Shown in pieces: positions 26,844 to 35,322 of a stretch of 64,000 bases of DNA; positions within the stretch are counted from its first letter, which is position 1; each line of letters opens with the position of its first letter. The stretch lies in contig NZ_JAODUA010000002.1 of NCBI RefSeq assembly GCF_025399895.1, forward strand, positions 496,001 to 560,000, in the 5' to 3' direction. The position numbers were made by a program, and so were the translations under genes. Source of the stretch: Streptomyces sp. ASQP_92 (GTDB lineage Bacteria > Actinomycetota > Actinomycetes > Streptomycetales > Streptomycetaceae). The notes beneath the pieces are model-generated. The model made no database searches. It was not told where the DNA came from and was given only the letters and a program-made list of their open reading frames with translations.

Positions 26844-28151
26844 TTGATCGAACGCTATGCACGGCCGGAGATGGCCGAACTGTGGACCGAGGAGACGAAG
26901 TACGCCACCTGGGTCAGGGTCGAGGTGCTGGCCACCACCGCCCAGGCGGAGCTGGGAGTCGTGCCGCCCGAAGCCCTCGACGTCATCCGGCGCGCCCCCC
27001 TGCCCACGGTGGAGCGGATCAGGGAGCTGGAGCGTACGCGGGACCACGAGATCCTCGCCTTCCTCGCCGCGTACACCGAGACGATGGCGTCCGACGCCGC
27101 CCGCTGGGTCCATCACGGGATGACCAGCTACGACCTCGTCGACACCTCGCTCGGACACATCCTGGCCCGCTCGTGCGACCTGGTGACGGGCGCCGCCCAC
27201 GCACTCGCCCGGCGGCTGGCCGAACGTGCCCTGGAACACTGGGACACGCCGTGCATCGCCCGCACCCACGGCATCCACGCGGAGCCGACCACCTTCGGAC
27301 AGAAGCTGGCCGTCCACGCCCACGCCCTGCACCGCTGCCTGGCCCAGCTCAGGGCCGCCCGCACGGCCGTCGCCGTGGGCACCCTCTCCGGGCCCGTCGG
27401 CACCTACGCGCACATCTCCCCGCAGGTGGAGGAACGTGTCTGCGGCGAGCTGGGCCTGGGCGTCGAGCCCGTCCCCACCCAGGTGGTCGCCCGCGACCGG
27501 CACGCCCAGTTGCTGTCCGCCCTCGCCATCACGGGCGCCGTCGTCGAGCAATTCGCCCTGGAAATGCGGATGTTGCAGCGCACCGAGGTCGCCGAGGTCG
27601 ACGAACCGCGCACCAGCGCCTACCAGGGCTCCAGCGCCATGCCCCACAAACGCAACCCCACCACCAGTGAACGGCTGTGCGGCCTCGCCCGCATCCTGCG
27701 GGCCAACGCCGGAGCGGCGTACGAGAACATCGCGCTCTGGCACGAGCGCGACCTCGCCCACTCCAGCGTCGAGCGGGTGATCCTGCCCGACAGCCTGACC
27801 GTGGCGCACTACCAACTCGTCTCCGCCTACGCCCTGTTGGACGGCCTGCGGGTCTTCCCCGACCGCATGGCGCGCAACATCGACCTCACCCGCGGGCTCG
27901 TCTACAGCTCCGAGATCTATCTCGACCTGGTCTCCGACGGCGCCGACCGCGAGGACGCCTACCGGCTCGTGCAGGAGGCGGCCACCGAGGCCTGGTCCTC
28001 GGGGACCGGACTCGCCGGAAGCCTGGAGTCCAGGGGAATACCGGTGCGGGACGAACAGCTCGACCCGGGACGGTTCCTCGGCAACCGCGCCCACCTCAAG
28101 ACCCGACTGGAAACCCTGAACAAGGAGTTGCAGCAGCATGTGGACATGTGA
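26844..28151 (+). CDS. fzmR: Adenylosuccinate-lyase homologue, hydrazinosuccinate lyase (FzmR/KinM-like)
   Basis: The 435-residue protein belongs to the fumarase/adenylosuccinate lyase superfamily: signature SSAMPHKRNPTTSE near residue 260, the MTSYDLVDT region and TRTHG-like IARTHGIHAEPTTFG. From memory of the fosfazinomycin and kinamycin work, a PurB homologue in each cluster releases hydrazine (or nitrous acid) plus fumarate from a substituted succinate. It starts with TTG 26844 after GAGGAG and overlaps the acetyltransferase gene by 14 bp. Being followed by acetyltransferase, amidase and glutamine-synthetase homologues argues for the hydrazine role, not purine synthesis. Confidence 0.85.
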   Translation: MIERYARPEMAELWTEETKYATWVRVEVLATTAQAELGVVPPEALDVIRRAPLPTVERIRELERTRDHEILAFLAAYTETMASDAARWVHHGMTSYDLVDTSLGHILARSCDLVTGAAHALARRLAERALEHWDTPCIARTHGIHAEPTTFGQKLAVHAHALHRCLAQLRAARTAVAVGTLSGPVGTYAHISPQVEERVCGELGLGVEPVPTQVVARDRHAQLLSALAITGAVVEQFALEMRMLQRTEVAEVDEPRTSAYQGSSAMPHKRNPTTSERLCGLARILRANAGAAYENIALWHERDLAHSSVERVILPDSLTVAHYQLVSAYALLDGLRVFPDRMARNIDLTRGLVYSSEIYLDLVSDGADREDAYRLVQEAATEAWSSGTGLAGSLESRGIPVRDEQLDPGRFLGNRAHLKTRLETLNKELQQHVDM

Positions 28152-28542
28152 GCAGGTCGTCGGCGCGAGCCTGGACGTCGCGGAGGTCCTCGACCTGTAC
28201 CGGGCCTCCACGCTCGCCGAACGCCGGCCCGTCGGCGACACCGAGCGCTTCACCAAGATGCTCGCCGGCGCCAATCTGGTCGTCACCGCCCGCCTCGACG
28301 GCCGGCTCATCGGCATCGCGCGCTCGGTCACCGACGGCTCGTACGTGACCTACCTCAGCGACATCGCCGTCGATGTCGCCTTCCAGCGCCGGGGCGTGGG
28401 CCGCGATCTGATCCGCGCCACCCAGGAGGCGGCACCGCGCGCCAAGGTGGTGCTCCTTTCCGCCCCCGCCGCCGTCGACTACTACCCGCACATCGGGTTC
28501 AAGCGCCACGAGTCGGCCTGGACCCTCGACGCGCTCGGCTGA
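28138..28542 (+). CDS. fzmQ: GNAT acetyltransferase of the hydrazine cassette (FzmQ/KinN-like)
   Basis: The 134-residue GNAT protein has the acetyl-CoA pyrophosphate loop RRGVGRDLI (QRRGVG) and the terminal YYPHIGFKRHES motif of small N-acetyltransferases. In fosfazinomycin/kinamycin biosynthesis the homologue acetylates the free nitrogen of a hydrazine carrier (glutamylhydrazine) or hydrazine itself, masking it for later transfer (established for that family as I recall it; inferred here). ATG 28138 lies inside the end of the lyase gene, so the two are co-translated. Confidence 0.8.
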   Translation: MWTCEQVVGASLDVAEVLDLYRASTLAERRPVGDTERFTKMLAGANLVVTARLDGRLIGIARSVTDGSYVTYLSDIAVDVAFQRRGVGRDLIRATQEAAPRAKVVLLSAPAAVDYYPHIGFKRHESAWTLDALG

Positions 28543-28604
28543 GCCCGGTCGGGCCGCCCTCGCGAGTGCCCCACTGCCGCATCGAACTGACGTAGGTGAC
28601 CCCC

Positions 28605-30308
28605 ATGCTTCTCAAGACACCCGGGTTCGACGCCCTGGTCACAGCGGCGGCGGAACGAGCCCGCACCTGTGGGCTCGCGGCCGACGCCATCCGGATCGCG
28701 ACCACCCTGGATGGCAAGGTGCCCGAACACGTCGGCCGCGCGGCACTGGGACTTCGCGAGCGCCTCTATGTGGAACTGGCCGAATCCCAGGACGCCGGGT
28801 TCGACGCCGCCGCCGAGTCCGGCGGCGATGTGCTGCTCCTGACCGAGACCGGCAAGCTCCGGGTCTGCCCCGAGGGCAGCCGCCCCGCCGAGCGGGACCA
28901 CGCCCTCGGCGTGGTGAAGTGGTCCCATCGGCCGGACTCCCTGGCGCGTGCCTGGAGCACCGCCGGGGACGTACAGCGGCTCCAGTTCGAGGAGATCGCC
29001 CGCTGGCTCGCCGACCAGGGCACCGAACGGGTCGGGGCGCGCATCGACGCGCTCGACCACGCCCTGGTGCACATGGCGCCGCTCCTGATGTACGTCGGTG
29101 AGGAGCGGGTCTACAGCAACCTCGGCCGGTTCGCGAACCTGCCGGGCCGCTCCCTTGCCGCGGGCGCGCCCGGCTCCCTGCTCACCGCCCTCAGGCAGAC
29201 GCCGGTCTCGCACTGGCCCGCGGAACACGCGGCGTTCGTGGTCTGTCTGCACGCCCTCATATCCTCCGGATCCCCCGTCAGGGCCGAGGAGTTCAACGGC
29301 GTCCAGCTCGCCCCCGACCAGGTGATCACCTTCCTGGAGGAGCGCGTCCGGGCCTACGGACAGACGGTGCCCGACCTGCGCGGCGAGCCCACCGGCGAAC
29401 GCCTGGACCGGCTCGCCGGGATCTGCGCGCGCCGCCGCCAGGAGTTACTGAGAGCGGGGACCGTCTTCTACCGCACCATCAACGGCGTCTCCTTGCACAA
29501 GCGCGAACAGATCATGGCGGAGCCCGTCACCCCCGCCGAACTGCCGCACCCGATCGCCGCGCTCCTCTGCGACACCGCCGGCCTCCCGCCGGTCCCGGAC
29601 GCCGGCGCCGACGACGTCAGGCACCTGGTGGAGGCCGCCGTCGAGCACCTGTCGAACGCCCCCGCGCCGGCCGGGTTCACGACGGCCTACGAAGGCTTCC
29701 TCCACCGGTTCTTCACCACCGTCGCCGACGCCACCCACAGCGATGTGGCCATGGGGCGTGGGCCCAAATCCGTGGCCGTACTGCACAGCGCGGTGCCCGC
29801 CGCGGCCCGTGGCGCCCTGGCCACCCGTGACTTCTACTGCTGTGTGGCGCCCGGGAGTTCCTTCGCCCATCGCTTCGACGGCGACCGCGACACCCTGGCG
29901 CGGGCACTGTCCGCCTACAGCGCGCGAATGCGCTACAACACCTGGCACTATCTGCCGCACAGCATGTCGTGGACCGAGGAGATACCGGGCCGGGACGACT
30001 GGTTCTTCGCCCCGATGATGCCCGACCTGACCAACTGGTCGGACCAGCACCACACGGGCCACGTCGCCTTCGGCGTCCGGCACGCGCTGCGCATCCCGCT
30101 GGGCATCGTCCTGGAGGGCCGCTACCGCCCCGGGCTCTACGACCTGCGCCTGATGCGCACCTCGGGCGCCGAGTACCAGCTCGCCGATCTGCGCACCGCG
30201 ATCGCCGTCGGCACCGTGCAGGCGATGGTCCACCAGGCCGCGGCGGAGCGGCAGTTGGAGATCCATGACTTCGACAACGTCTGGTACCGGGACTTCCATG
30301 GAGCCTGA
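28605..30308 (+). CDS. Conserved protein of unknown function in the hydrazine cassette
   Basis: I do not recognise a family for this 567-residue protein. It is soluble, largely helical in the first 380 residues, and has a His-rich C-terminal third: YNTWHYLPHSMSW, FFAPMMPDLTNWSDQHHTGHVAFGVRHALRIP, and a YEGFLHRFFTTVADATHSDVAMG segment (each given in part). The clustered His, Trp and Asp residues could bind a metal or haem. ATG 28605 follows AGGTGA; GTG 28596 is an alternative. It sits between the acetyltransferase and amidase genes and its end overlaps the amidase start by 11 bp. A TTA codon occurs at 29445-29447. Position suggests a step in hydrazine metabolism; N-N bond formation is possible but unproven. 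Confidence 0.6.
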   Translation: MLLKTPGFDALVTAAAERARTCGLAADAIRIATTLDGKVPEHVGRAALGLRERLYVELAESQDAGFDAAAESGGDVLLLTETGKLRVCPEGSRPAERDHALGVVKWSHRPDSLARAWSTAGDVQRLQFEEIARWLADQGTERVGARIDALDHALVHMAPLLMYVGEERVYSNLGRFANLPGRSLAAGAPGSLLTALRQTPVSHWPAEHAAFVVCLHALISSGSPVRAEEFNGVQLAPDQVITFLEERVRAYGQTVPDLRGEPTGERLDRLAGICARRRQELLRAGTVFYRTINGVSLHKREQIMAEPVTPAELPHPIAALLCDTAGLPPVPDAGADDVRHLVEAAVEHLSNAPAPAGFTTAYEGFLHRFFTTVADATHSDVAMGRGPKSVAVLHSAVPAAARGALATRDFYCCVAPGSSFAHRFDGDRDTLARALSAYSARMRYNTWHYLPHSMSWTEEIPGRDDWFFAPMMPDLTNWSDQHHTGHVAFGVRHALRIPLGIVLEGRYRPGLYDLRLMRTSGAEYQLADLRTAIAVGTVQAMVHQAAAERQLEIHDFDNVWYRDFHGA

Positions 30309-31746
30309 GACCCGGCACACCAGCATCGCCGGCCTCACCGCCCGCTACCGCGACGGGAGTCTGCTCCCCTCGCGCCACATGGCGGACACCCTGGACCTCC
30401 TGGAGCGGTGGGAGCCGCGCATCGGCGCGTTCGTGACCGTCGCGGGGGAGCGGGCCCTGAGCGAGGCGCGGAGCGCCGACCGGCTGATCGCCGAGCGGGG
30501 GCCCGCGGCCTGGCAGGGACGGCCGCTGCTCGGCATGCCCGTCTCGGTCAAGGACCTCACCGCCACCGAGGGCATCCGCACCACCCGGGGCTCCCTCGCG
30601 CACCGCGACCATGTGCCCGGCCAGGACGCCCCGGCGGTGGCCCGGCTGCGGGCGGCGGGCGCCATCGTCATCGGCAAGACCAACACCACCGAAGGCGGAT
30701 GGAGCGCCGCGGGAAGCAACCGGCTCCAGGGCCCCACCCGCAACCCGTGGGACCCCGCGCTCACCTCCGGCGGATCCAGCGCGGGCGCCGCCGCCTCGAT
30801 CGCGGCCGGCGTCGGGGTGGCGGCGACCGGCACCGACGGCGCCGGGTCGATCCGGATTCCCGCCGCGTTCTGCGGAGTCGTCGGCTTCAAGCCCACCCGC
30901 GGACGCGTCCCGTATGTGCCGCACAGCCCCGAGGGCCTGTCCCATCTGGGCCCTCTCACCCGTACCGTCGCCGACGCGGCCCTGATGGCGGACGTGATGT
31001 CCGGGTACGACCCGCGCGATCCGCTCTCCCACCGGGTTCCCGCCGAACCCCTGGCCCAGGACCTGGCGGCCTTCGCCGACCGGTTGCCTCCGCTGCGGAT
31101 CGGGTGGATCACCTCCCTGGGCGCGCCCGCCCCCGAGCCGCGCTCGGCGCGGACCGTCCGCAGGGCCCTGGCCGGCCTGGAAGACCGGGGCCACCGGGTC
31201 GAGGAGATCGAGGCGCCCTTCGAGGACCCGTACCCCTGTCTGGAAACCATCCTCGCCGCCTGGGAGGCGGCCGGCCACGACCCGGGCCCGTCGGACGCCC
31301 TGGTCGACCCGGGACGGCTCCGCGTCATCGAGTACGGACTCACGCTCGGCGCCGCCCAGTTGGCGCGCGCCTACGAACAGCGCAGCCGGCTGCGCACCCA
31401 GGCCCTCGCCCTGATGGAGCGCTACGACCTCCTCGCCATGCCGACGGTGGCCGTGGCGCCCTTCCCCGCCGAACTCCACGCGCCCGCGACCCGGCTCGAC
31501 AAGGGTCGCCTCAACTGGCTGGCGTGGGCGCCCGAGGCGTATGTCTTCAACCTCACCGGCCAACCGGCCGTGAGCATCCCGGCGGGCCTCAGCGAGGCGG
31601 GCCTGCCGCTGGGCCTCCAACTGGTGGGCGCACTCGACACCGACCGGCGCGTGCTCGCGGCCGCGCACCACTGCGAGCAGACCAACCCCTGGCACCACTG
31701 GTACGCCGAGCTTGCGAAGCGATGCCAGGAGGAGGACGAACGATGA
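30298..31746 (+). CDS. fzmO: Amidase-signature hydrolase of the hydrazine cassette (FzmO/KinK-like)
   Basis: The 482-residue amidase-signature enzyme has its Ser-cisSer-Lys triad visible: lysine in VSVKDLTATEG, cis-serine in SGGSSAGAAAS and nucleophilic serine in GTDGAGSIRIPAAFCG. In fosfazinomycin/kinamycin pathways the homologous amidase cleaves an acylated glutamylhydrazine to release acetylhydrazine (from memory of published work). ATG 30298 lies inside the end of the unknown gene and the stop overlaps the glutamine-synthetase start (ATGA), consistent with tight coupling of carrier loading and release. Confidence 0.85.
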   Translation: MEPETRHTSIAGLTARYRDGSLLPSRHMADTLDLLERWEPRIGAFVTVAGERALSEARSADRLIAERGPAAWQGRPLLGMPVSVKDLTATEGIRTTRGSLAHRDHVPGQDAPAVARLRAAGAIVIGKTNTTEGGWSAAGSNRLQGPTRNPWDPALTSGGSSAGAAASIAAGVGVAATGTDGAGSIRIPAAFCGVVGFKPTRGRVPYVPHSPEGLSHLGPLTRTVADAALMADVMSGYDPRDPLSHRVPAEPLAQDLAAFADRLPPLRIGWITSLGAPAPEPRSARTVRRALAGLEDRGHRVEEIEAPFEDPYPCLETILAAWEAAGHDPGPSDALVDPGRLRVIEYGLTLGAAQLARAYEQRSRLRTQALALMERYDLLAMPTVAVAPFPAELHAPATRLDKGRLNWLAWAPEAYVFNLTGQPAVSIPAGLSEAGLPLGLQLVGALDTDRRVLAAAHHCEQTNPWHHWYAELAKRCQEEDER

Positions 31747-33284
31747 CCCAGCCCAGAGCACGTTCCCAGCACGGCGAACGGCGTTACGCGCGCTTCGCCA
31801 CCGGCAGCACGGGCTTCGTGGAGCGGCACGCCCTGTGGGACGAAGCCCAGCGCTCCGCGGCCGCGGAGCTGGACCGGCACCTGGACGGCCTGGAGTTCGT
31901 GCGGGTCGGGTTCGGGGACCCGCACGGCCTGATGCGGTCCAAGACGCTGACGGTCGACGCCTTCCGGGTGGCCCTGCGCAACGGCCTCGACATGAGCCCG
32001 GGGCCGTTCGTCTTCGACACCGGGCACGCCGTCGGCGTCGACTTCTTCGCGCCGAGCGGCGGCATCGGCATTCCCGAACTGACCGGCGCCGGCGACTTCT
32101 TGATCGTCCCCGATCCGCTCACCTTCCGCGTACTGCCCTACACCGAGGAGCCCACCGGGTGGGTCGTCGCGGACGAATACCTGCGGGACGGCAGCCCGCA
32201 CCCGCTGTCCAGCCGGGCCGTTCTGCGCCGCGCCTGCGAGCGGGCCGCGCGGGCCGGGATGGCGTTCGTGGTCGGGCTCGAAGTGGAGTGGTACCTCACC
32301 CGGCTCACCGACACCGTCGGCGCGGCCTCGGTCGGCGGCTTCGGCATCCAGGGGGAACCGCCCTCGGTACGACCGGTCAACGGGGGTTACCAGTTCAACC
32401 TCGACAGCCACCTCGACGCCCTGATGCCCGTGGTCGGCCCGCTGGCGCGCGCCCTGCGCGAGCTGGGTCTGCCGCTGCGGACCGTCGAGCACGAATCGGG
32501 GCCGGGCCAACTGGAGTTCACCTTCAGCCCCATGGACGGCCTGGACGCGGGCGACGCCATGCTGCTGCTGCGGACCGTCATCAAGCAGATGTGCGCGCGG
32601 CTCGGGCACCACGCCAGCTTCATGGCCCTTCCGGGGCTGGGCGGGTTCGACCCGAGCGGCTGGCATCTGCACCAGTCGCTCTTCGACACGGCCGCCGACC
32701 GCAACGCCTTCGTACCGACGGAAGGAAGCGGCCCCCTGTCGGCGACCGGCCTCGGCTATGTCGCCGGCCTCCTGGAGCACGCCGCCGACACCACTCTGCT
32801 CGCCGTGCCGACCGTCAACGGTTACCGCCGGCTCGGCGAGCAGTTCTCGCTCTCGCCCGATCGCGTCGCGTGGAGCAGGGAGAACCGTGGAGCGCTGATA
32901 CGGGTGCTCGGCGGTCCGGGTGAGGAGTCCACCCATGTCGAGAACCGCCTCGGCGAGCCCTGCGCCAACCCCTATCTCTACCTCGCCGCCCAGCTCACCG
33001 CGGGACTCGACGGCGTCGAGCGCGGGCTGCGGCCCGCCGACGAGGCCGACGATCCGCACGCGCGAGGCGCCGCCGCTCTGCCCGGGGACCTGCCGGCGGC
33101 GATCGCCCGGCTGGAGACCAGCGAGCTCTGCGCCGAACTCCTGGGCAAGCACCTGCGCGACTGCCTGGTGCGGCTCAAGCGCAGCGAGGCCGGCCGGTTC
33201 CAGGAGTGGCGGGCGGGTGCCGGGCCGGGAACGCCGGGTGCGGTCACCGCCTGGGAGCATCGTGAGTACTTCGGCGCCTACTGA
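31743..33284 (+). CDS. fzmN: Glutamine-synthetase-like hydrazine ligase (FzmN/KinL-like)
   Basis: The 513-residue protein is a glutamine synthetase/PuuA-type ligase: GLEVEWYL (metal-binding Glu), ESGPGQLEFTF, the ATP/glutamate motif SGWHLHQSLF and the C-terminal HVENRLGEPCANPYLYLAAQ. Homologues in the fosfazinomycin and kinamycin clusters join hydrazine to the gamma-carboxyl of glutamate, making glutamylhydrazine as a carrier. Here it follows the amidase with a 4-bp overlap. The Arg/Ala-rich first 25 residues are longer than in housekeeping GlnA. Confidence 0.87.
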   Translation: MTQPRARSQHGERRYARFATGSTGFVERHALWDEAQRSAAAELDRHLDGLEFVRVGFGDPHGLMRSKTLTVDAFRVALRNGLDMSPGPFVFDTGHAVGVDFFAPSGGIGIPELTGAGDFLIVPDPLTFRVLPYTEEPTGWVVADEYLRDGSPHPLSSRAVLRRACERAARAGMAFVVGLEVEWYLTRLTDTVGAASVGGFGIQGEPPSVRPVNGGYQFNLDSHLDALMPVVGPLARALRELGLPLRTVEHESGPGQLEFTFSPMDGLDAGDAMLLLRTVIKQMCARLGHHASFMALPGLGGFDPSGWHLHQSLFDTAADRNAFVPTEGSGPLSATGLGYVAGLLEHAADTTLLAVPTVNGYRRLGEQFSLSPDRVAWSRENRGALIRVLGGPGEESTHVENRLGEPCANPYLYLAAQLTAGLDGVERGLRPADEADDPHARGAAALPGDLPAAIARLETSELCAELLGKHLRDCLVRLKRSEAGRFQEWRAGAGPGTPGAVTAWEHREYFGAY

Positions 33285-33405
33285 TCAACCGCGCTCGGGC
33301 GAGGCCGAGTTGAGAATGCGCGGCCCCCGCCCCGAGGGCCGCGGGGCCGCCCGCACGCTTCCGCACGGCACCGGCCCGTCGCGGACCCTGGGAGAGGACT
33401 GAATT

Positions 33406-34062
33406 GTGATCATTGCGATGGACGGACCCGACGGAGCCGGCAAGAGCAGCCAGGTCAAGAGGCTCGCGAGCTGGGCCGACAGCCAGGGGCTCTCGTTCCG
33501 GGTCGTCGGCAAGTGGCAGGTCTTCGAGGAGGCCGAGGTGCCGCAGGCCCGCTTCCTGCGCGGAAGCAGCCTGGACGAACTCCGGGTGTGCATCGCCGAA
33601 ATGCCCAACCCGGCCAGGATGCTCTACCTCGGCTGGCTCAACACCCTTGCCGCGGAACGCGCCAGGGCCGCCGAGGAGGATCTGGTCGTCCTCGACGGCT
33701 ACTGGGTCAAGCACGCCGCCACCGAGCTTCTCGCGGGCTGCCACAAGGGGCTGGTGGAGGCGATCGTGGACGCGACGGCGCCCGTCGACATGGTCGTCTT
33801 CTTCGATGTGACGCCCGAGGAGGCGCTGCGGCGCAAGAAGGGCGACATCACCCCCTACGAGTGCGGTCGCGATCCCGAGTGCCGCCCGGAACGCTTCCTT
33901 TCGCACCAGGCGGCGGTCCGCGACATCATGCTGGAGTGGGTGGCCGAGCGGGGCTGGGACGTCATCCGGGCCAACACCGCGGACGCGGCCCACCACCAGC
34001 TGCGCAAGCTCCTGATCCCGAGGCTCGAAGCCCAGGCCGCCACGCGCGCGAAGGCTCTGTGA
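33406..34062 (+). CDS. Thymidylate-kinase-like P-loop kinase
   Basis: The 218-residue protein starts IIAMDGPDGAGKSSQ, the Walker A of thymidylate kinases, but the DRY-type region is changed (VVLDGYWVKHAATE) and the lid CGRDPECRPERF is unusual. NMP kinases phosphorylate a phosphate monoester; on a phosphonate the same chemistry would give a mixed anhydride ready for attack by a hydrazide, so a P-activation role is attractive (inference). A mere dTMP kinase is less likely inside this operon. GTG 33406 has GGGAGAGG upstream, and the stop overlaps the MFS start (TGATG-type). A weak 8-bp hairpin (33319-33343) lies upstream. Confidence 0.75.
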   Translation: MIIAMDGPDGAGKSSQVKRLASWADSQGLSFRVVGKWQVFEEAEVPQARFLRGSSLDELRVCIAEMPNPARMLYLGWLNTLAAERARAAEEDLVVLDGYWVKHAATELLAGCHKGLVEAIVDATAPVDMVVFFDVTPEEALRRKKGDITPYECGRDPECRPERFLSHQAAVRDIMLEWVAERGWDVIRANTADAAHHQLRKLLIPRLEAQAATRAKAL

Positions 34063-35285
34063 TGGCGCGTCGACCAGCGACTCTGCGCAGGAGCCTGTCC
34101 GCGGCCCTGTTCGTCCGCTATCTGGGCGCCGGCGTCTGGGCGCCGCTTCAAGTGCTGTTCTTCGTACGGTCGGTGGGTTTGTCCACGAGCCATGTCGTGC
34201 TCGGTCTCACCGCGGCCGGCCTCGCCGGTCTCGCCGCCGGGCCGGTGGTGGGACGGCTCGCCGACCGGTTCGGCCCGCGCGAGGTCGGCATCGCGGGCCT
34301 GGTCGCCCAGGCCGGGGCCGCCGCCGCCCTGATGACCGTGCGGGGGATGGGCGGCTTCCTGGTGGTCATCACGCTCATCGCCCTGGGGCGGGGCGCCTTC
34401 CCGGCGATCAGCGGCGCGCTGGTGGCGCACGTCGGCGGCGACGACCGGGTGGCCTTCCGGGCGCGGATCTACTCCCTCCAGAACCTGGCCATGGTCACCG
34501 GATCACTGCTCGGTGGCCTGGTGCTCCAGGCGGACACCCGGGCCGCCTACACCATCGCGATCGGCGCCGACGTGGTGTCCTACCTGGCCGCCGCCCTGCT
34601 CGTCGCGCGGCTGCCCCATCTGCCGCCCGTCCCGCGCGAGCACGGGGTGGGCCACCGTTACGCCATGACGGACCGCCCGTTCCTCGCGGTGAGCCTGCTC
34701 GCGGGTGTCCTGGTGATGTTCGACGTGTTCCTCACGGTCCTGATGCCGGTGTGGATCGCCGAGCACACCGACGCGCCCCGCTGGACGGTGTCCCTGATCT
34801 TCGCCCTCAGCTGCTCGCTTGTCGTGCTGTGCCAGACCCGGGTGGCCAAGGGCGTCGACACACCGGGCGACGGCGCCCGGACGATGCGGCTCAGCGGGCC
34901 GGTCATCGCGACGGCCATGCTGCTCGTCTTCGCGGCCGCCCAGGTGCCCACCTATGTGGCGATGGCCTTGCTCCTGGTGGGCGCGGCCGTCCTCACCCTC
35001 GGCGAAATGCTGTTCACCGCCGGGGAGTACGCCCTGTCGTTCGGTCTCGCGCCCGATCACGCCCAGGGGGAGTACCAGGGGGTGTTCGCCGTGGGCGTCG
35101 GCATCGGCGGGGCGGTCGCGCCGACCGTCCTGAACGCGCTGTGCCTGGTGGCGGGGCCGCCCGGCTGGTTCGCGCTCGCCGTGGTCATGGTGACGGCGGG
35201 CGCCCTCGTCCCGCCGGTCGCCCGGGTCGCCGAGCGGAGCCGAGCGGCGCGAGAGCCGGCCGCCGTCTCCGGGACGGCGACCTGA
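34062..35285 (+). CDS. MFS transporter
   Basis: The 407-residue polytopic protein has about 12 transmembrane segments and the MFS loop 2-3 motif GRLADRFGPREVG. It is most like drug-export MFS proteins (MMR/multidrug group) and is probably the product exporter or self-resistance pump. It is the last gene of the plus-strand operon, overlaps the kinase stop, and faces a terminator shared with the minus operon. Confidence 0.87.
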   Translation: MARRPATLRRSLSAALFVRYLGAGVWAPLQVLFFVRSVGLSTSHVVLGLTAAGLAGLAAGPVVGRLADRFGPREVGIAGLVAQAGAAAALMTVRGMGGFLVVITLIALGRGAFPAISGALVAHVGGDDRVAFRARIYSLQNLAMVTGSLLGGLVLQADTRAAYTIAIGADVVSYLAAALLVARLPHLPPVPREHGVGHRYAMTDRPFLAVSLLAGVLVMFDVFLTVLMPVWIAEHTDAPRWTVSLIFALSCSLVVLCQTRVAKGVDTPGDGARTMRLSGPVIATAMLLVFAAAQVPTYVAMALLLVGAAVLTLGEMLFTAGEYALSFGLAPDHAQGEYQGVFAVGVGIGGAVAPTVLNALCLVAGPPGWFALAVVMVTAGALVPPVARVAERSRAAREPAAVSGTAT

Positions 35286-35286
35286 A

Positions 35287-35309
35287 CGCCCGCCGGGAAA
35301 CGGCGGGCG
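35287..35309. terminator. Bidirectional terminator between the two operons
   Basis: A perfect 9-bp stem (35287-35295 with 35301-35309) with loop GGAAA between the converging MFS (+) and FemX-like (-) genes. Confidence 0.7.
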
Positions 35310-35322
35310 CACGCTCGCCGCG

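Noticed and set aside
26844..28151. Housekeeping purB
   Set aside because: The fold is right, but the gene overlaps an acetyltransferase and sits with amidase and GS-like genes typical of hydrazine cassettes.
33406..34062. Plain housekeeping thymidylate kinase linked to thyA/folA
   Set aside because: It lies 16 kb from thyA, inside and co-translated with the phosphonate operon, and its substrate-binding motifs differ from typical Tmk.
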